A stretch of DNA of 64,000 nt from Clostridium sp. CAG:609. Its GTDB lineage: Bacteria; Bacillota_I; Bacilli_A; RF39; UBA660. This document shows, piece by piece, positions 16,903 to 25,684 of the stretch; the stretch's first letter is position 1, and each line of letters starts with the position of its first letter. A program made the translations under genes and the position numbers. Where the stretch lies: positions 1 through 64,000 of the forward strand of contig FR903525.1 of the NCBI GenBank assembly GCA_000438075.1, given 5' to 3'. The notes under the pieces were generated by a model. The model made no database searches. It worked only from the letters and a program-made list of their open reading frames with translations, and had not been told where the DNA came from.

Positions 16903-18021
16903 TTAAATTTTATCTTTTTTAATTTTTATAGTTATTATATATTCTGTTGGTAAGTTCATCTCTTCCATAGTAACTTTATTTGAATCAAAGTTAAGTCCAC
17001 GAACTGTTTTAATAACAGTATCTAAGTATTCATTTTGAACTGGAATATTAGAATTTGTTTCAGGAATAAAGAAATCATCAAGCATTTCAATATTTTCTGT
17101 GTTATTAATTAAATTTTCTTGAGCTTTAACCTCAGGTGTTTTTGATGTAACGATTGGTGTAATTTCTTCGGTATTCATATTTGCTGCGGAATCTTCTAGA
17201 AAGTTAAAGAACTTGTTAGGCATCTTTTCAGGATTTGAAAAGAATGTATCTGGTGTAACTACCTTTTGTTCTTTTTTATCATCAATAGTTAGTTGTTCTA
17301 TTTGTTCTGGTTTATTTAAGCTATTTATGTCAATAGCATTATTAACAACATTATTTATATTAGGCATATTATTTATAATAGGTACTTCTTCTTGTTCCAT
17401 ATTAACCTCGCTATTTTCTATATTTTTTATTTCATCTTCAAGTTGTTTAACTGTAAGACGTTCATTAATAATTTTATTTAATAACACTTTTTGAGTTTCA
17501 TGATTTGATACTTTTAGTAAAGTTCTGGCATGTCTTTCAGAGATTTTTCCTTCTAAAATAGCATTTTGAACAGATTCATCTAATGTTAATAAACGTAGTT
17601 TATTTGAAATTGCTGATTGAGATAATCCCATTTTTCTAGCTAATTCTTCTTGAGTCATGTAACCTTTGTCTAAGAGTGCTTGATATGATTTAGCTTCTTC
17701 GATTGCTGTTAGATCTTTTCTTTGAATGTTTTCAACAATTGCAACTTCTGCAGAAGCATTATCATCTAAGTTAGATATTATTGCTGGAACTGATGCAAGA
17801 CCTGCTAGTTTTGCTGCTTTATATCTTCTTTCTCCGGCGATAATTTCATACTTATCGTTTTTTCTTCTTAATACAAGAGGTTGAATAATTCCATGTTGCT
17901 TAATTGATGAAGCTAAGTCTTGTAGTGATGCATCATCAAAAGCTAATCGTGGTTGAAAACGATTAGGAATTATGTCCTCGATAGGAACTTGTAATATAGT
18001 ATTTTCAATTTTATTATTCAC
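16903..18021 (-). CDS. noc: nucleoid occlusion protein (ParB/Spo0J family)
   Basis: A 372-residue ParB-family CTPase clamp. The ParB domain has IIPNRFQPR, KQHGIIQPLVLR and AGERRYKAAKLAG, with ENIQRKDL following. The helix-turn-helix reads MGLSQSAISNKLRLL and SERHARTL. Three of the four residues I recall as separating Noc from ParB are Noc-type: Q in SQS, K in NKL and R in SER. An Asn/Glu-rich linker of about 110 residues precedes the C-terminal dimer domain. The chosen start is GTG at 18021 with AAGGG at 9 nt; the TTG at 18030 falls inside that site. This leaves almost nothing before the ParB box, so the N-terminal membrane-targeting helix of Bacillus Noc seems absent. It lies next to rsmG, as in Bacillus. 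Two matching Noc sites lie at 39987 and 40050. Confidence 0.88.
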   Translation of the reverse strand: MNNKIENTILQVPIEDIIPNRFQPRLAFDDASLQDLASSIKQHGIIQPLVLRRKNDKYEIIAGERRYKAAKLAGLASVPAIISNLDDNASAEVAIVENIQRKDLTAIEEAKSYQALLDKGYMTQEELARKMGLSQSAISNKLRLLTLDESVQNAILEGKISERHARTLLKVSNHETQKVLLNKIINERLTVKQLEDEIKNIENSEVNMEQEEVPIINNMPNINNVVNNAIDINSLNKPEQIEQLTIDDKKEQKVVTPDTFFSNPEKMPNKFFNFLEDSAANMNTEEITPIVTSKTPEVKAQENLINNTENIEMLDDFFIPETNSNIPVQNEYLDTVIKTVRGLNFDSNKVTMEEMNLPTEYIITIKIKKDKI

Positions 18022-18053
18022 ATATATCAACCCTTATCATATATAATCATACC

Positions 18054-18773
18054 TTATTTAAGTTTTTTTTGCAATGGCTTTTTTATAATTTTTTCATATG
18101 GTCTTACATCTTTACTTAAAGTTTTATTTATTTTCTTTATTTTAATAATGTTTCTCATTCCTGTATCATTGTAAAGTTCGAAACTTTCTACTTTTTCTAT
18201 TTTACCATTCATTTTTTCAATTGCATATTCTGCAAGAGTTATTTCTTCTTTGTTGCTTCCCTTTAAAGCTATAAAAAATTTATCTTTTTTTACCAAAGGC
18301 ATAGCTAGTTCAGTTAAAATAGTCATATTTGTTACTGCTCTAGCTGTTACAACATCATAGTAGTTTAATCTTTCTTTTGTAAGAGTTTCTACTCTGATGT
18401 TGATAACTTCGACGTTATCAACATTTATTTTTTTTACGAGTTCTTTTAAAAATGTTGTTTTTTTATTGTTGGAATCTAACAAAGTTACTTTTAAATTTGG
18501 ATAAAATATTTTTAAGACCATTCCTGGAAAACCTGCACCTGAACCAATATCAAGTAGATTATCACAAGTATTTAAATCTATTACTTTTGTTAAAGTTAAG
18601 CTATCATAAAAATGTTTTAAATATATTTCATCTATTGTTTTTATAGCAGTTAAATTAGTATGAGCGTTATATTCCATTAAAAATGATGCATAAATACTTA
18701 GTTTGTCAAGTTGTTCTTTATTTACATCAATACCAAGTAACTTTGTATTATTTATAAATTCATCTATTGTCAT
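18054..18773 (-). CDS. rsmG: 16S rRNA (guanine-N7) methyltransferase
   Basis: SAM-dependent enzyme that methylates G527 (E. coli numbering) of 16S rRNA. The N-terminus TIDEFINNTKLLGIDV and YNAHTNLTAIKTIDEIYLKH are family hallmarks. Motif I reads LLDIGSGAGFPGMVL, followed by VTARAVTNM. At 239 residues it is normal in length. ATG at 18773 is chosen over GTG or ATG at 18782 because homologues begin at this point. It slightly overlaps the end of mnmG. Order is mnmE-mnmG-rsmG-noc as in Bacillus. Confidence 0.95.
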   Translation of the reverse strand: MTIDEFINNTKLLGIDVNKEQLDKLSIYASFLMEYNAHTNLTAIKTIDEIYLKHFYDSLTLTKVIDLNTCDNLLDIGSGAGFPGMVLKIFYPNLKVTLLDSNNKKTTFLKELVKKINVDNVEVINIRVETLTKERLNYYDVVTARAVTNMTILTELAMPLVKKDKFFIALKGSNKEEITLAEYAIEKMNGKIEKVESFELYNDTGMRNIIKIKKINKTLSKDVRPYEKIIKKPLQKKLK

Positions 18774-20628
18774 TTTTACCATACTCTTTCTTTAAATAAA
18801 CAGTTAATACGGAAATATCAACTGGATTTACTCCGCTGATTCGAGATGCTTGAGCTATTGTTTTTGGTCTAATATTTGATAATTTTTGTTTTGCTTCACT
18901 TGCTAAGTTTGTTACTAAGTCATAATTTATATCATCTGGTATTTGTTTTTCTTCCATACGTTCAAGCTTTTCAACTTCTTTTAAAGCTTTGTTAATATAT
19001 CCTTGATACTTTGCATTTATTTCAACTTGTTCAATCACTAAGGGATTATAATTTATTTCAATGAAATTTTTAATGAACTCCATATTTATTTCTGGTCTTT
19101 TTAATAAGTCATAAAAAGATAAACCTGTTAGTGGAACATTTAAGTTATTTGTAACAAATATATTTTTTACTTCTTCACTTAAATGAAGAGTATTATCTTT
19201 TAAATAGTTTGTTAAGTTCTTTATTGCTTCTTCTTTTTCTAATAATTTTTTATATTGTTCATCAGTAATTGTACCAACCTCTTTAGCATAATGTCTAAGT
19301 CTTAAATCTGCATTATCATGTCTTAATATAAGGCGAAACTCTGCACGTGATGTTAGCATACGGTATGGTTCAATTGTGCCTTTTGTTACTAAGTCATCAA
19401 TTAAAACACCGATATATGCATCACTTCTTTTTAATACTAATGGTTCTTTATTATCAATTTTTAAAGATGCATTTATACCTGCCATAATTCCTTGACCTGC
19501 AGCTTCTTCATAACCACTTGTTCCATTAATTTGTCCCGCAGTAAATAAATTTTCTAATATTTTATTTTCTAGACTTGGTTTTATTTGTAATGGATCTATT
19601 GCATCATATTCAATTGCATAAGCATATTTACTTATTACAGCATTTTCTAATCCATGAAGACTATGAACCATTTTTTCTTGAACATCTTCAGGCATACTTG
19701 TTGAAAAACCTTGTAAGTACCAATCATCATAATAAAGACTTTCAGGTTCTAAGAATAATTGATGTCTTTCTTTATCTTTAAATCTCACAATTTTATCTTC
19801 GATTGATGGGCAATATCTTGGACCAACTCCGGTTGCATATCCACCATACATTGCTGATTTAGTTAAATTATCTCTGATTATTTGATGAGTATTTTCATTT
19901 GTATATAAAAGGTAACATGATTTTTGGTCTTCGATTTTATAAGATGGTTCATCATCATAAGAAAAAGTCCAGAAAGTGTTATCTCCCTTTTCTTCTTCCA
20001 TCACAGAAAAATCTATTGAATCTTTTTTAATTCTTTGAGGTGTACCTGTTTTTAATCTAATTATTTTTAAACCATAATCTTTTAACTTTGTTGATAAATA
20101 GTTACTTCTTTTTTCACCATGAGGTCCACCCGGAGTATTTTTACTACCCACTAAAATATTACCACATAAATATGTACCTGTTGTTAAAATAACAGCTTTT
20201 CCTTTAATTTTTTCTCCATTTTCAAGTATTACACCTTTAACTTTGTTATTATCTACAATTAAATCTTCAACTAATGATTCTTTTATTGTTAAGTTAGGCA
20301 TATTAAGTAATATTTCTTGCATCTTTTTTGGATATGTAACTTTATCTGCTTGAGCTCTTAAACTTCTTACTGCAGGTCCTTTTGAATTATTTAACATCTT
20401 TATTTGTAAGTGAGTTTTATCTGCTACTTTACCCATTAATCCTCCTAGGGCATCAACTTCTCTTACAATTATACCTTTTGCTGTTCCACCTATAGATGGA
20501 TTACATGGCATATCTCCGATATTATTAATATTTCCTGTTACTAATAATGTTTTTTTACCTAATTTTGCAGCGATGTGACTTGCTTCAATTCCGGCATGTC
20601 CACCACCTACTACTATAACATCATACAT
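18760..20628 (-). CDS. mnmG: tRNA uridine-5-carboxymethylaminomethyl modification enzyme, FAD subunit
   Basis: Works with MnmE to install the cmnm5 group on U34 of tRNAs. The FAD-binding fold reads VIVVGGGHAGIEASHIAAKL and CNPSIGGTAKG. Later signatures are TGTYLCGNI, ATGVGPRYCPSIEDK and QINGTSGYEEAAGQG. The two redox cysteines are seen in CPS and in the N-terminal CNPS. The C-terminal tRNA-binding helical domain ends RISGVNPVDISVLTVYL. ATG at 20628 has GAGG at 6 nt. There is a gap of 8 bp from mnmE. Confidence 0.97.
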   Translation of the reverse strand: MYDVIVVGGGHAGIEASHIAAKLGKKTLLVTGNINNIGDMPCNPSIGGTAKGIIVREVDALGGLMGKVADKTHLQIKMLNNSKGPAVRSLRAQADKVTYPKKMQEILLNMPNLTIKESLVEDLIVDNNKVKGVILENGEKIKGKAVILTTGTYLCGNILVGSKNTPGGPHGEKRSNYLSTKLKDYGLKIIRLKTGTPQRIKKDSIDFSVMEEEKGDNTFWTFSYDDEPSYKIEDQKSCYLLYTNENTHQIIRDNLTKSAMYGGYATGVGPRYCPSIEDKIVRFKDKERHQLFLEPESLYYDDWYLQGFSTSMPEDVQEKMVHSLHGLENAVISKYAYAIEYDAIDPLQIKPSLENKILENLFTAGQINGTSGYEEAAGQGIMAGINASLKIDNKEPLVLKRSDAYIGVLIDDLVTKGTIEPYRMLTSRAEFRLILRHDNADLRLRHYAKEVGTITDEQYKKLLEKEEAIKNLTNYLKDNTLHLSEEVKNIFVTNNLNVPLTGLSFYDLLKRPEINMEFIKNFIEINYNPLVIEQVEINAKYQGYINKALKEVEKLERMEEKQIPDDINYDLVTNLASEAKQKLSNIRPKTIAQASRISGVNPVDISVLTVYLKKEYGKNDNR

Positions 20629-20636
20629 ATTAATCC

Positions 20637-21980
20637 TCACTTTCCTAGACAAAAATTACTAAATATTTTATCTACTAATTCATCTTTATAACTCATTCCC
20701 ATTATTTCGCCAAGATAATCCCAAGCATTTTTTAAATCGATTTCAACAACATCAACTGGAAAACCTGCATTTAAATTATCTTGTGCACTTTTTAAAGAAT
20801 CACTAGCTTTATTAACTAAATCTATTTCTCTGACATTCGATAAATAACTCATATCTTTATTTATTACATTTTTTAAATTCAATTTATCTGATATTTTATT
20901 TTTTAATTCATCTAAACCATTTAATTCAATTGTATTACCGTATATTACATCTTTGATATAATTAGGTACAATTAATTTCTTTTCTAAATCTGTTTTATTT
21001 ATGAAAAGTATTAGTTTATCTGAATTATATTTATTTAACATAACTTCTTCTTCATTAGTTAATTCTTCATTGTTATTTAAAACAAATAATATTATGTCAG
21101 AATTATCTGCAGTTTTTTCACTTTTTTCTACTCCGATTTGTTCTACTAAATCATCTGTTTTTCTTATACCTGCAGTATCTATTAAATTAATTGCAACGCC
21201 ATCTATGGTAATTGTTCCTTCGACGATATCTCTCGTTGTACCTGGAATATTCGTAACTATTGCTTTATCTTCATCTAATAAACTATTTAATATGCTACTT
21301 TTACCTACATTTGGTTTACCAATAATTGCAACATTTACGCCTTCTTTAATAAGTCTTCCATTTTTGGCACCATTTACTAGGGAATCTAAATCTTTTTTTA
21401 TGTCTGTTAGGTAATCATGCATTAATTCATTTGTTACATCTAATTCATCAGTATATTCTGGATAATCAATATTTACTTCGATGTTTGCAAGTATCTTTGC
21501 TATTTTTTCTCTTAGGTTAGATATTTTTTTACTTAACTTTCCATCTACATTATTAATTGCTAGTTTTCTAGCTGCATCAGTTTTTGCTGTTATTAAGTCG
21601 TTTACTGATTCTGCTTCAAGAAGATTTATTCTTCCATTTAAATAAGCTCTTTTTGTAAATTCACCAGGTTCAGCAAGTCTTGCACCTTTTTTTAGAAGTA
21701 ACTCTAACACTTTATTAGTGGTTGTTATTCCTCCATGACAATTTATTTCTACGATATCTTCTGTTGTATATGTTCTTGGACACTTCATAACCATAACAAG
21801 AACTTCATCTATTACTTCATCTTCATCTTTAATGTGTCCATAATATATTTTGTGTGATTCTTCTGTTATTTTTTCAGTAAAAATACCACTTACTATACTT
21901 ATAGAATCTGCACCACTTAAACGAACAATGGATATTGCACCATTTATAGCCGTTGATATTGCACATATTGTATCATCCAT
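20637..21980 (-). CDS. mnmE: tRNA modification GTPase
   Basis: A GTPase that partners MnmG. The N-terminal tetrahydrofolate-binding domain has TICAISTAINGAISIVRLSG and TYTTEDIVEINCHGG. The helical domain carries the inserted G domain: G1 IGKPNVGKSS, G3 DTAGIR and G4 NKTDL. The protein ends in the conserved FCLGK, whose cysteine is essential in homologues. The length of 447 residues is normal. It starts the mnmE-mnmG-rsmG-noc operon. An XRE-type gene and jag lie upstream. Confidence 0.97.
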   Translation of the reverse strand: MDDTICAISTAINGAISIVRLSGADSISIVSGIFTEKITEESHKIYYGHIKDEDEVIDEVLVMVMKCPRTYTTEDIVEINCHGGITTTNKVLELLLKKGARLAEPGEFTKRAYLNGRINLLEAESVNDLITAKTDAARKLAINNVDGKLSKKISNLREKIAKILANIEVNIDYPEYTDELDVTNELMHDYLTDIKKDLDSLVNGAKNGRLIKEGVNVAIIGKPNVGKSSILNSLLDEDKAIVTNIPGTTRDIVEGTITIDGVAINLIDTAGIRKTDDLVEQIGVEKSEKTADNSDIILFVLNNNEELTNEEEVMLNKYNSDKLILFINKTDLEKKLIVPNYIKDVIYGNTIELNGLDELKNKISDKLNLKNVINKDMSYLSNVREIDLVNKASDSLKSAQDNLNAGFPVDVVEIDLKNAWDYLGEIMGMSYKDELVDKIFSNFCLGK

Positions 21981-22088
21981 AAAAAATACTCCCTTTCATC
22001 GGAAGTATTATAACATACATTTGATTAAATATAAAGGGTATTTTGGGCGACATTTTTGTGCTAAAAAAATAAGTTCATAACAAACTTA

Positions 22089-22421
22089 TTAATTTTTAAC
22101 TTTATCCTTTAAAGATTCTGCATAACCTATGAGTTTTAATTGATCTTCACTTTTCATATAAATAAACATATCAATTAATTCTTGTTCTTTAGGATTTAAT
22201 GTTTTATTCATATATTTTATCGGTGTATCATCAGTTGTTAAACCTAGTAAATAATCAGTACTTGTTTCTAAATAATTAGCTAAATCTATTAAAGTTGTTG
22301 CTTTAGGATAACTTTGACCTGATTCATACATGCTTATGGCTTCTTGAGTAACTCCGATGCTGATAGCTACATTTAATTGACTTTTGTTTCTCTTTTCTCT
22401 GATAATTCTTAAATTTTCCAT
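22089..22421 (-). CDS. XRE-family helix-turn-helix regulator
   Basis: A 110-residue DNA-binding protein. The HTH occupies residues 5-60: LRIIREKRNKSQLNVAISIG, VTQEAISMYESGQSYPKATT, followed by LIDLANYLETSTDYLLGLT as in SinR/Xre proteins. The C-terminal 45 residues (LNPKEQELIDMFIYMKSEDQ) probably mediate dimerisation. It is inserted between jag and mnmE, which are neighbours in most Firmicutes. The start has GGAAG at a usable distance. The target is unknown; local regulation of its own operon is most common for the family. Confidence 0.88.
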   Translation of the reverse strand: MENLRIIREKRNKSQLNVAISIGVTQEAISMYESGQSYPKATTLIDLANYLETSTDYLLGLTTDDTPIKYMNKTLNPKEQELIDMFIYMKSEDQLKLIGYAESLKDKVKN

Positions 22422-22533
22422 AGATTATTCCTTCCATAAATAATTTTACAATAATAATTTATATTTTAAATAAGTATTTCTTATATTAGAAACAATCTAC
22501 ACTTATATTTAGTATAACTTGTATTTATTTTGC

Positions 22534-22560
22534 AAAAAAAATTGCCTCTTTATAGAGGCT
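22534..22560 (-). terminator. rho-independent terminator after jag
   Basis: On the minus strand the arms GCCTCT and AGAGGC pair over a 4-nt loop and are followed by eight T. The stem overlaps the jag stop codon. Confidence 0.85.
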
Positions 22561-23155
22561 TAATAACAACGTGTCTATTTGGCTCTTCGCCTTCGCTTTC
22601 TGTTTTAACTCCTTTAAAGTCTGTTAATATATTGTGTATAATTCTTCTTTCATATGACGTCATATTATCTAGAGAAACAGGCATTTTTGTTTCTACGACT
22701 TCTTTAGCAGTTTTCTTAGCTAACCATTCTAATCTTTTTTGATTCTTTTCTTTATAGTTTGACACATCTAAATTAAATTTATAATATATTCCTGTTACAT
22801 TTTGAATATATTGTTTTGCTATAGTTTCAATAGCTTTAAGTGTTGCTCCTTCACGACCAATTAGAATCTTATCTTTATTTGAGAATAATCTAATTGTTAA
22901 TCTGTCATCTTTGTTGGTAACTTCGATTGTTACTTCAAGTCCCATGTTTTCAACAAGTTTTCTTATAAATTCTTTTAATTCATTGTTAATATCACTTTTT
23001 AAGAAAGCTGTTACTTCATAGATTGTTCCTTGAAATAATTTACCTTTTTTTACTGTTGATGTATAAAGAAATTCTTCTTTGGAAAGATTATTTTCTTCCA
23101 TTAATTTCTTTATTGCTTCTTCAACAGTTTTTCCTTCTTTAGTTAGTTTTTCCAT
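22550..23155 (-). CDS. jag: KH-R3H RNA-binding protein Jag/KhpB
   Basis: A 201-residue RNA-binding protein (also called KhpB or EloR) that affects cell elongation and envelope regulation in Gram-positives. The N-terminal Jag domain reads LTKEGKTVEEAIKKLMEENN. The KH domain follows with ILIGREGATLKAIETIAKQY. A C-terminal R3H domain reads SYERRIIHNILTDFKGVKTE and ends in NRHVVIKPL. It overlaps the yidC end by about 17 bp, and order rnpA-yidC-jag is conserved. The start has AAGGAG-like sequence. Confidence 0.95.
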   Translation of the reverse strand: MEKLTKEGKTVEEAIKKLMEENNLSKEEFLYTSTVKKGKLFQGTIYEVTAFLKSDINNELKEFIRKLVENMGLEVTIEVTNKDDRLTIRLFSNKDKILIGREGATLKAIETIAKQYIQNVTGIYYKFNLDVSNYKEKNQKRLEWLAKKTAKEVVETKMPVSLDNMTSYERRIIHNILTDFKGVKTESEGEEPNRHVVIKPL

Positions 23156-24179
23156 ACTTCATACCTTCTTTCTTAACTAATTTATCTTTAATTTTATCTT
23201 TTTTATTTGTTTTATCCTTTTTATTAGTTAAGTCTTTGTTATTTACTAAATTAATTATTATGTTTTGAACAGCGATGAATGCATATGTTACAATCCAGTA
23301 GAATGCTAATGCAGTTGGAAGGGTCATTGATGCATAAGTTATAACAAATAACATAACATATAACATAATTTTCATTTGTTTTGCGGCTTCAGGTGATTGA
23401 GTTCCAGCCTGAGACATTGTTTGTTTGAATGAATAATATGTTGATACGGCAATTAATAATAGTAATAATAAATATAGATAGTTACCAGATTTAATGCCAA
23501 CAAGTGGTGTCATACCTAGGTTATATGTAAGAAGTGTTTCTTCATATATTGTTGGTGTTCTATAAATTGCTTGTAAGAAAGCAAAGAATAATGGAAGTTG
23601 AATGAATGACATTAAGCAACCTACCATTGGGTTTACTTTATACTTTTTATATACAAGAATTGTTTCTTGACTTTTTGCCATTAATGATTCATTATCTGTT
23701 CTATTGCGATATTTTCTTTCTATTTTTTCTATTTCAGGTTGAGCTTTTTTCATATTCATTGTTTGTTTTGTACTTTTAATTGTAAATGGCAACAAAATGA
23801 TACGTATTGCTAAACCAATTAATATTAAAGAAATACCTAGATTACCAACTAACTTGCCTAATGCAAGGATAAGGAATGCTAGTGGTTTTACAAATAGAAA
23901 TTCCCATAGACCAGATGATTCGTTTGAATTAACTTTAAAACTATCACAAGATGGAAGTTCGTCAAAATCAACATTTAATTGGTCTTTATATTCTTTATAT
24001 ATGTTATATAGTTCACCATCTTTTTCAGGTAAACATACGATATCTTTTTCAAGCATTTGACCTGTTTCTTCATATGTTACTATTTTGTTGTCTTTATCTT
24101 TAATGTATTTGTTACTACCACATCCACTAGTTAATAACAATACACTTATTAGTGTTATGATCATTAATTTATTTTTCAT
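23139..24179 (-). CDS. yidC: membrane protein insertase YidC/SpoIIIJ
   Basis: Inserts proteins into the cytoplasmic membrane with or without SecYEG, and in Bacillus relatives also supports SpoIIIA assembly in sporulation. A lipoprotein signal ends in the lipobox LLTSGC. About five transmembrane helices follow, with the core ISLILIGLAIRIILLPFTIK containing the hydrophilic-groove arginine. Other signatures are MKKAQPEIEKIE and PMVGCLMSFIQLPLFFAF. The tail is lysine-rich, as usual for ribosome contact. At 346 residues it is longer than many because of a soluble segment after the lipobox (residues 25-85). Confidence 0.95.
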   Translation of the reverse strand: MKNKLMIITLISVLLLTSGCGSNKYIKDKDNKIVTYEETGQMLEKDIVCLPEKDGELYNIYKEYKDQLNVDFDELPSCDSFKVNSNESSGLWEFLFVKPLAFLILALGKLVGNLGISLILIGLAIRIILLPFTIKSTKQTMNMKKAQPEIEKIERKYRNRTDNESLMAKSQETILVYKKYKVNPMVGCLMSFIQLPLFFAFLQAIYRTPTIYEETLLTYNLGMTPLVGIKSGNYLYLLLLLLIAVSTYYSFKQTMSQAGTQSPEAAKQMKIMLYVMLFVITYASMTLPTALAFYWIVTYAFIAVQNIIINLVNNKDLTNKKDKTNKKDKIKDKLVKKEGMKYGKTN

Positions 24180-24504
24180 GATTTTCCTTTCTTAATGCTT
24201 TTACTAAATCATTTTGTAAATCATTATATGAAGCATTATTTGCTTCCCTTTTAATCATTATAATATAATTACGATTATTTTTAAAGAGAAATCTGTTATT
24301 ATCTACAATATTTCTAAATTGTCGTTTAAATTTGTTTCTTACAACAGCATTTCCTAACCTTTTACCTACGGCAATACCAAAGTTAGGCTTTATAAATTCT
24401 TTTTCTTTATAAAATACTATTGAATATTTTCCTTTAAGTTTGTTTCCACTATTAATTATCTCATGGAAGTCTTCATGAGATTTAACCATTTCATATCTTT
24501 TCAT
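24169..24504 (-). CDS. rnpA: ribonuclease P protein component
   Basis: A 111-residue basic protein that helps the RNase P RNA bind and cleave pre-tRNA 5' leaders. The RNR signature is present as VGKRLGNAVVRNKFKRQFRN (about residues 47-66), with FGIAVGKRLG before it. It follows rpmH and overlaps the yidC start by 11 bp. The start has no strong ribosome-binding site because the rpmH terminator lies just upstream. The RNase P RNA gene itself is not in the window. Confidence 0.95.
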   Translation of the reverse strand: MKRYEMVKSHEDFHEIINSGNKLKGKYSIVFYKEKEFIKPNFGIAVGKRLGNAVVRNKFKRQFRNIVDNNRFLFKNNRNYIIMIKREANNASYNDLQNDLVKALRKENHEK

Positions 24505-24519
24505 AATACGTAGTTTAGG

Positions 24520-24543
24520 AAAAAAACCACATTAAAGTGGTTT
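24520..24543 (-). terminator. hairpin terminator between rpmH and rnpA
   Basis: Immediately after the rpmH stop, the arms AAACCAC and GTGGTTT close a 6-nt loop and are followed by T's on the minus strand. It would reduce rnpA expression relative to rpmH. Confidence 0.8.
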
Positions 24544-24666
24544 TTATTTACATAAAACTTTGCGTCCTTTTCTACGACGATTATTTAGAATATCAGTGTT
24601 TTTACGAGCAAAAAATCCATGTTTTTTAGCTGCTTTTCTTTTATTTGGTTGATATGTTCTTTTCAT
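24544..24666 (-). CDS. rpmH: 50S ribosomal protein L34, short form
   Basis: Read directly from the minus strand: 40 residues beginning MKRTYQPNKRKAAKKHGFF and ending in RRRKGRKVLCK. L34 is normally 44-46 residues. The block usually reading M-S/T-x-x-G-R-x-V-L-x-x-R is replaced by KNTDILNNR, a net loss of about four residues. AAGGAG lies before the ATG at 24666. Position before rnpA is universal. The unusual loop should be checked, but start, stop and the rest of the sequence are clear. Confidence 0.93.
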   Translation of the reverse strand: MKRTYQPNKRKAAKKHGFFARKNTDILNNRRRKGRKVLCK

Positions 24667-24787
24667 AATATAATTTCTCCTTTTCTTTAATAGCGTTATT
24701 ATTATAATATTAAAATGAGTAATAAGTCAAGAAAAATCGGTATAAATCAGAACAATTGTGTAAATAATTTTGTTTTTACCGATGTTT

Positions 24788-24850
24788 TCTAAGTTATATT
24801 TATAATTTTTTTGCTTTTAAGTATGATGTATATAATGATTTTTCATACAT
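24788..24850 (-). CDS. possible leader peptide upstream of rpmH
   Basis: A 20-codon frame, MYEKSLYTSYLKAKKIINIT, with AAGGAG three bases before its ATG. A second frame beginning 4 nt later (MKNHYIHHT) has a better ribosome-binding distance. AT-rich promoter-like sequence (TATAAT) lies just upstream. Nothing but the signals supports it, and it could equally be untranslated rpmH leader. No family is recognised. Confidence 0.25.
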
Positions 24851-24930
24851 TTTCTCCTTATCATTATATTTTTATTATACATTATATTAGTTTTATCTGC
24901 AATTTTAATGTGTAAAATTTGCAGTTTAAC

Positions 24931-25542
24931 TTAATTTATCGTTTCAGTTATAATGATATTAGGTCTTTTGTAAATACGCATACGTTGTTTATTTGTTCTT
25001 TTTAAAGTTACCTCTTCTAAATCTTCTTCAGAAATATGATAATCTTGATATAATCTATTTACTAATTCTGAAGTTATAATTGATTCTTTCTCTGTTTTTG
25101 AAAGATTAGATCTATTTGTATTTACTGGAATATCTTTTCTAAATAAATTAATAGCTATTTTATTTTCATCTGGGTAATTGTAGTTTAATTCTAGGAGTGG
25201 ATATTCAAAATATGTTTTAGAATTTAAATAAATTCCATTTATAAATAATGTTTCATAGTATGCTCTGGTATTTGATTTTTCTGTGTATTTTAAGCTTGGT
25301 AAAACATCTAGTGAACGAATTATATTCATGATACGATGATAAATATTATATAATGCAACATTATAATATAGTGATGTATCTGAAATTTTATCAATATCAC
25401 TTTTAGAAAGATATTCTTCCACTACTGAAAACTCAAGTTCAATTAATGAATTTAAGTAATCATATATTTCCTTAGATAAAGTATTTTTGTGGGTCTCTAG
25501 TAGACATTTTAAACTTGCTTTTGTATTAAATAATGAATTCAT
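24931..25542 (-). CDS. hypothetical protein
   Basis: A 203-residue, mostly helical soluble protein with no recognised domain. The N-terminal half has amphipathic helices (EIYDYLNSLIELEFSVVEEY, LYYNVALYNIYHRIMNIIRS), the middle is tyrosine-rich, and the C-terminus is basic and beta-like (TLKRTNKQRMRIYKRPNIII). GGAGGGAG precedes the ATG. It is the first gene of the accessory stretch between rpmH and dnaA. There is no signal peptide or membrane helix. The function is unknown. Confidence 0.6.
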   Translation of the reverse strand: MNSLFNTKASLKCLLETHKNTLSKEIYDYLNSLIELEFSVVEEYLSKSDIDKISDTSLYYNVALYNIYHRIMNIIRSLDVLPSLKYTEKSNTRAYYETLFINGIYLNSKTYFEYPLLELNYNYPDENKIAINLFRKDIPVNTNRSNLSKTEKESIITSELVNRLYQDYHISEEDLEEVTLKRTNKQRMRIYKRPNIIITETIN

Positions 25543-25684
25543 AACAAAACTCCCTCCGATTTAAGTATATTTTACCATGTTTTTGTGAGAAATTAAACTT
25601 ATTTTACGTAAAATATATTTTAAAAAGATATTTTTTGTTGCCTATAAATATTTTATGTGCTATGTTGGTATTGGAGGGATAGTT

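Noticed and set aside
16903..18021. Naming the gene spo0J/parB
   Set aside because: Recognition residues and position next to rsmG are those of Noc, and matching NBS sites exist in the window.
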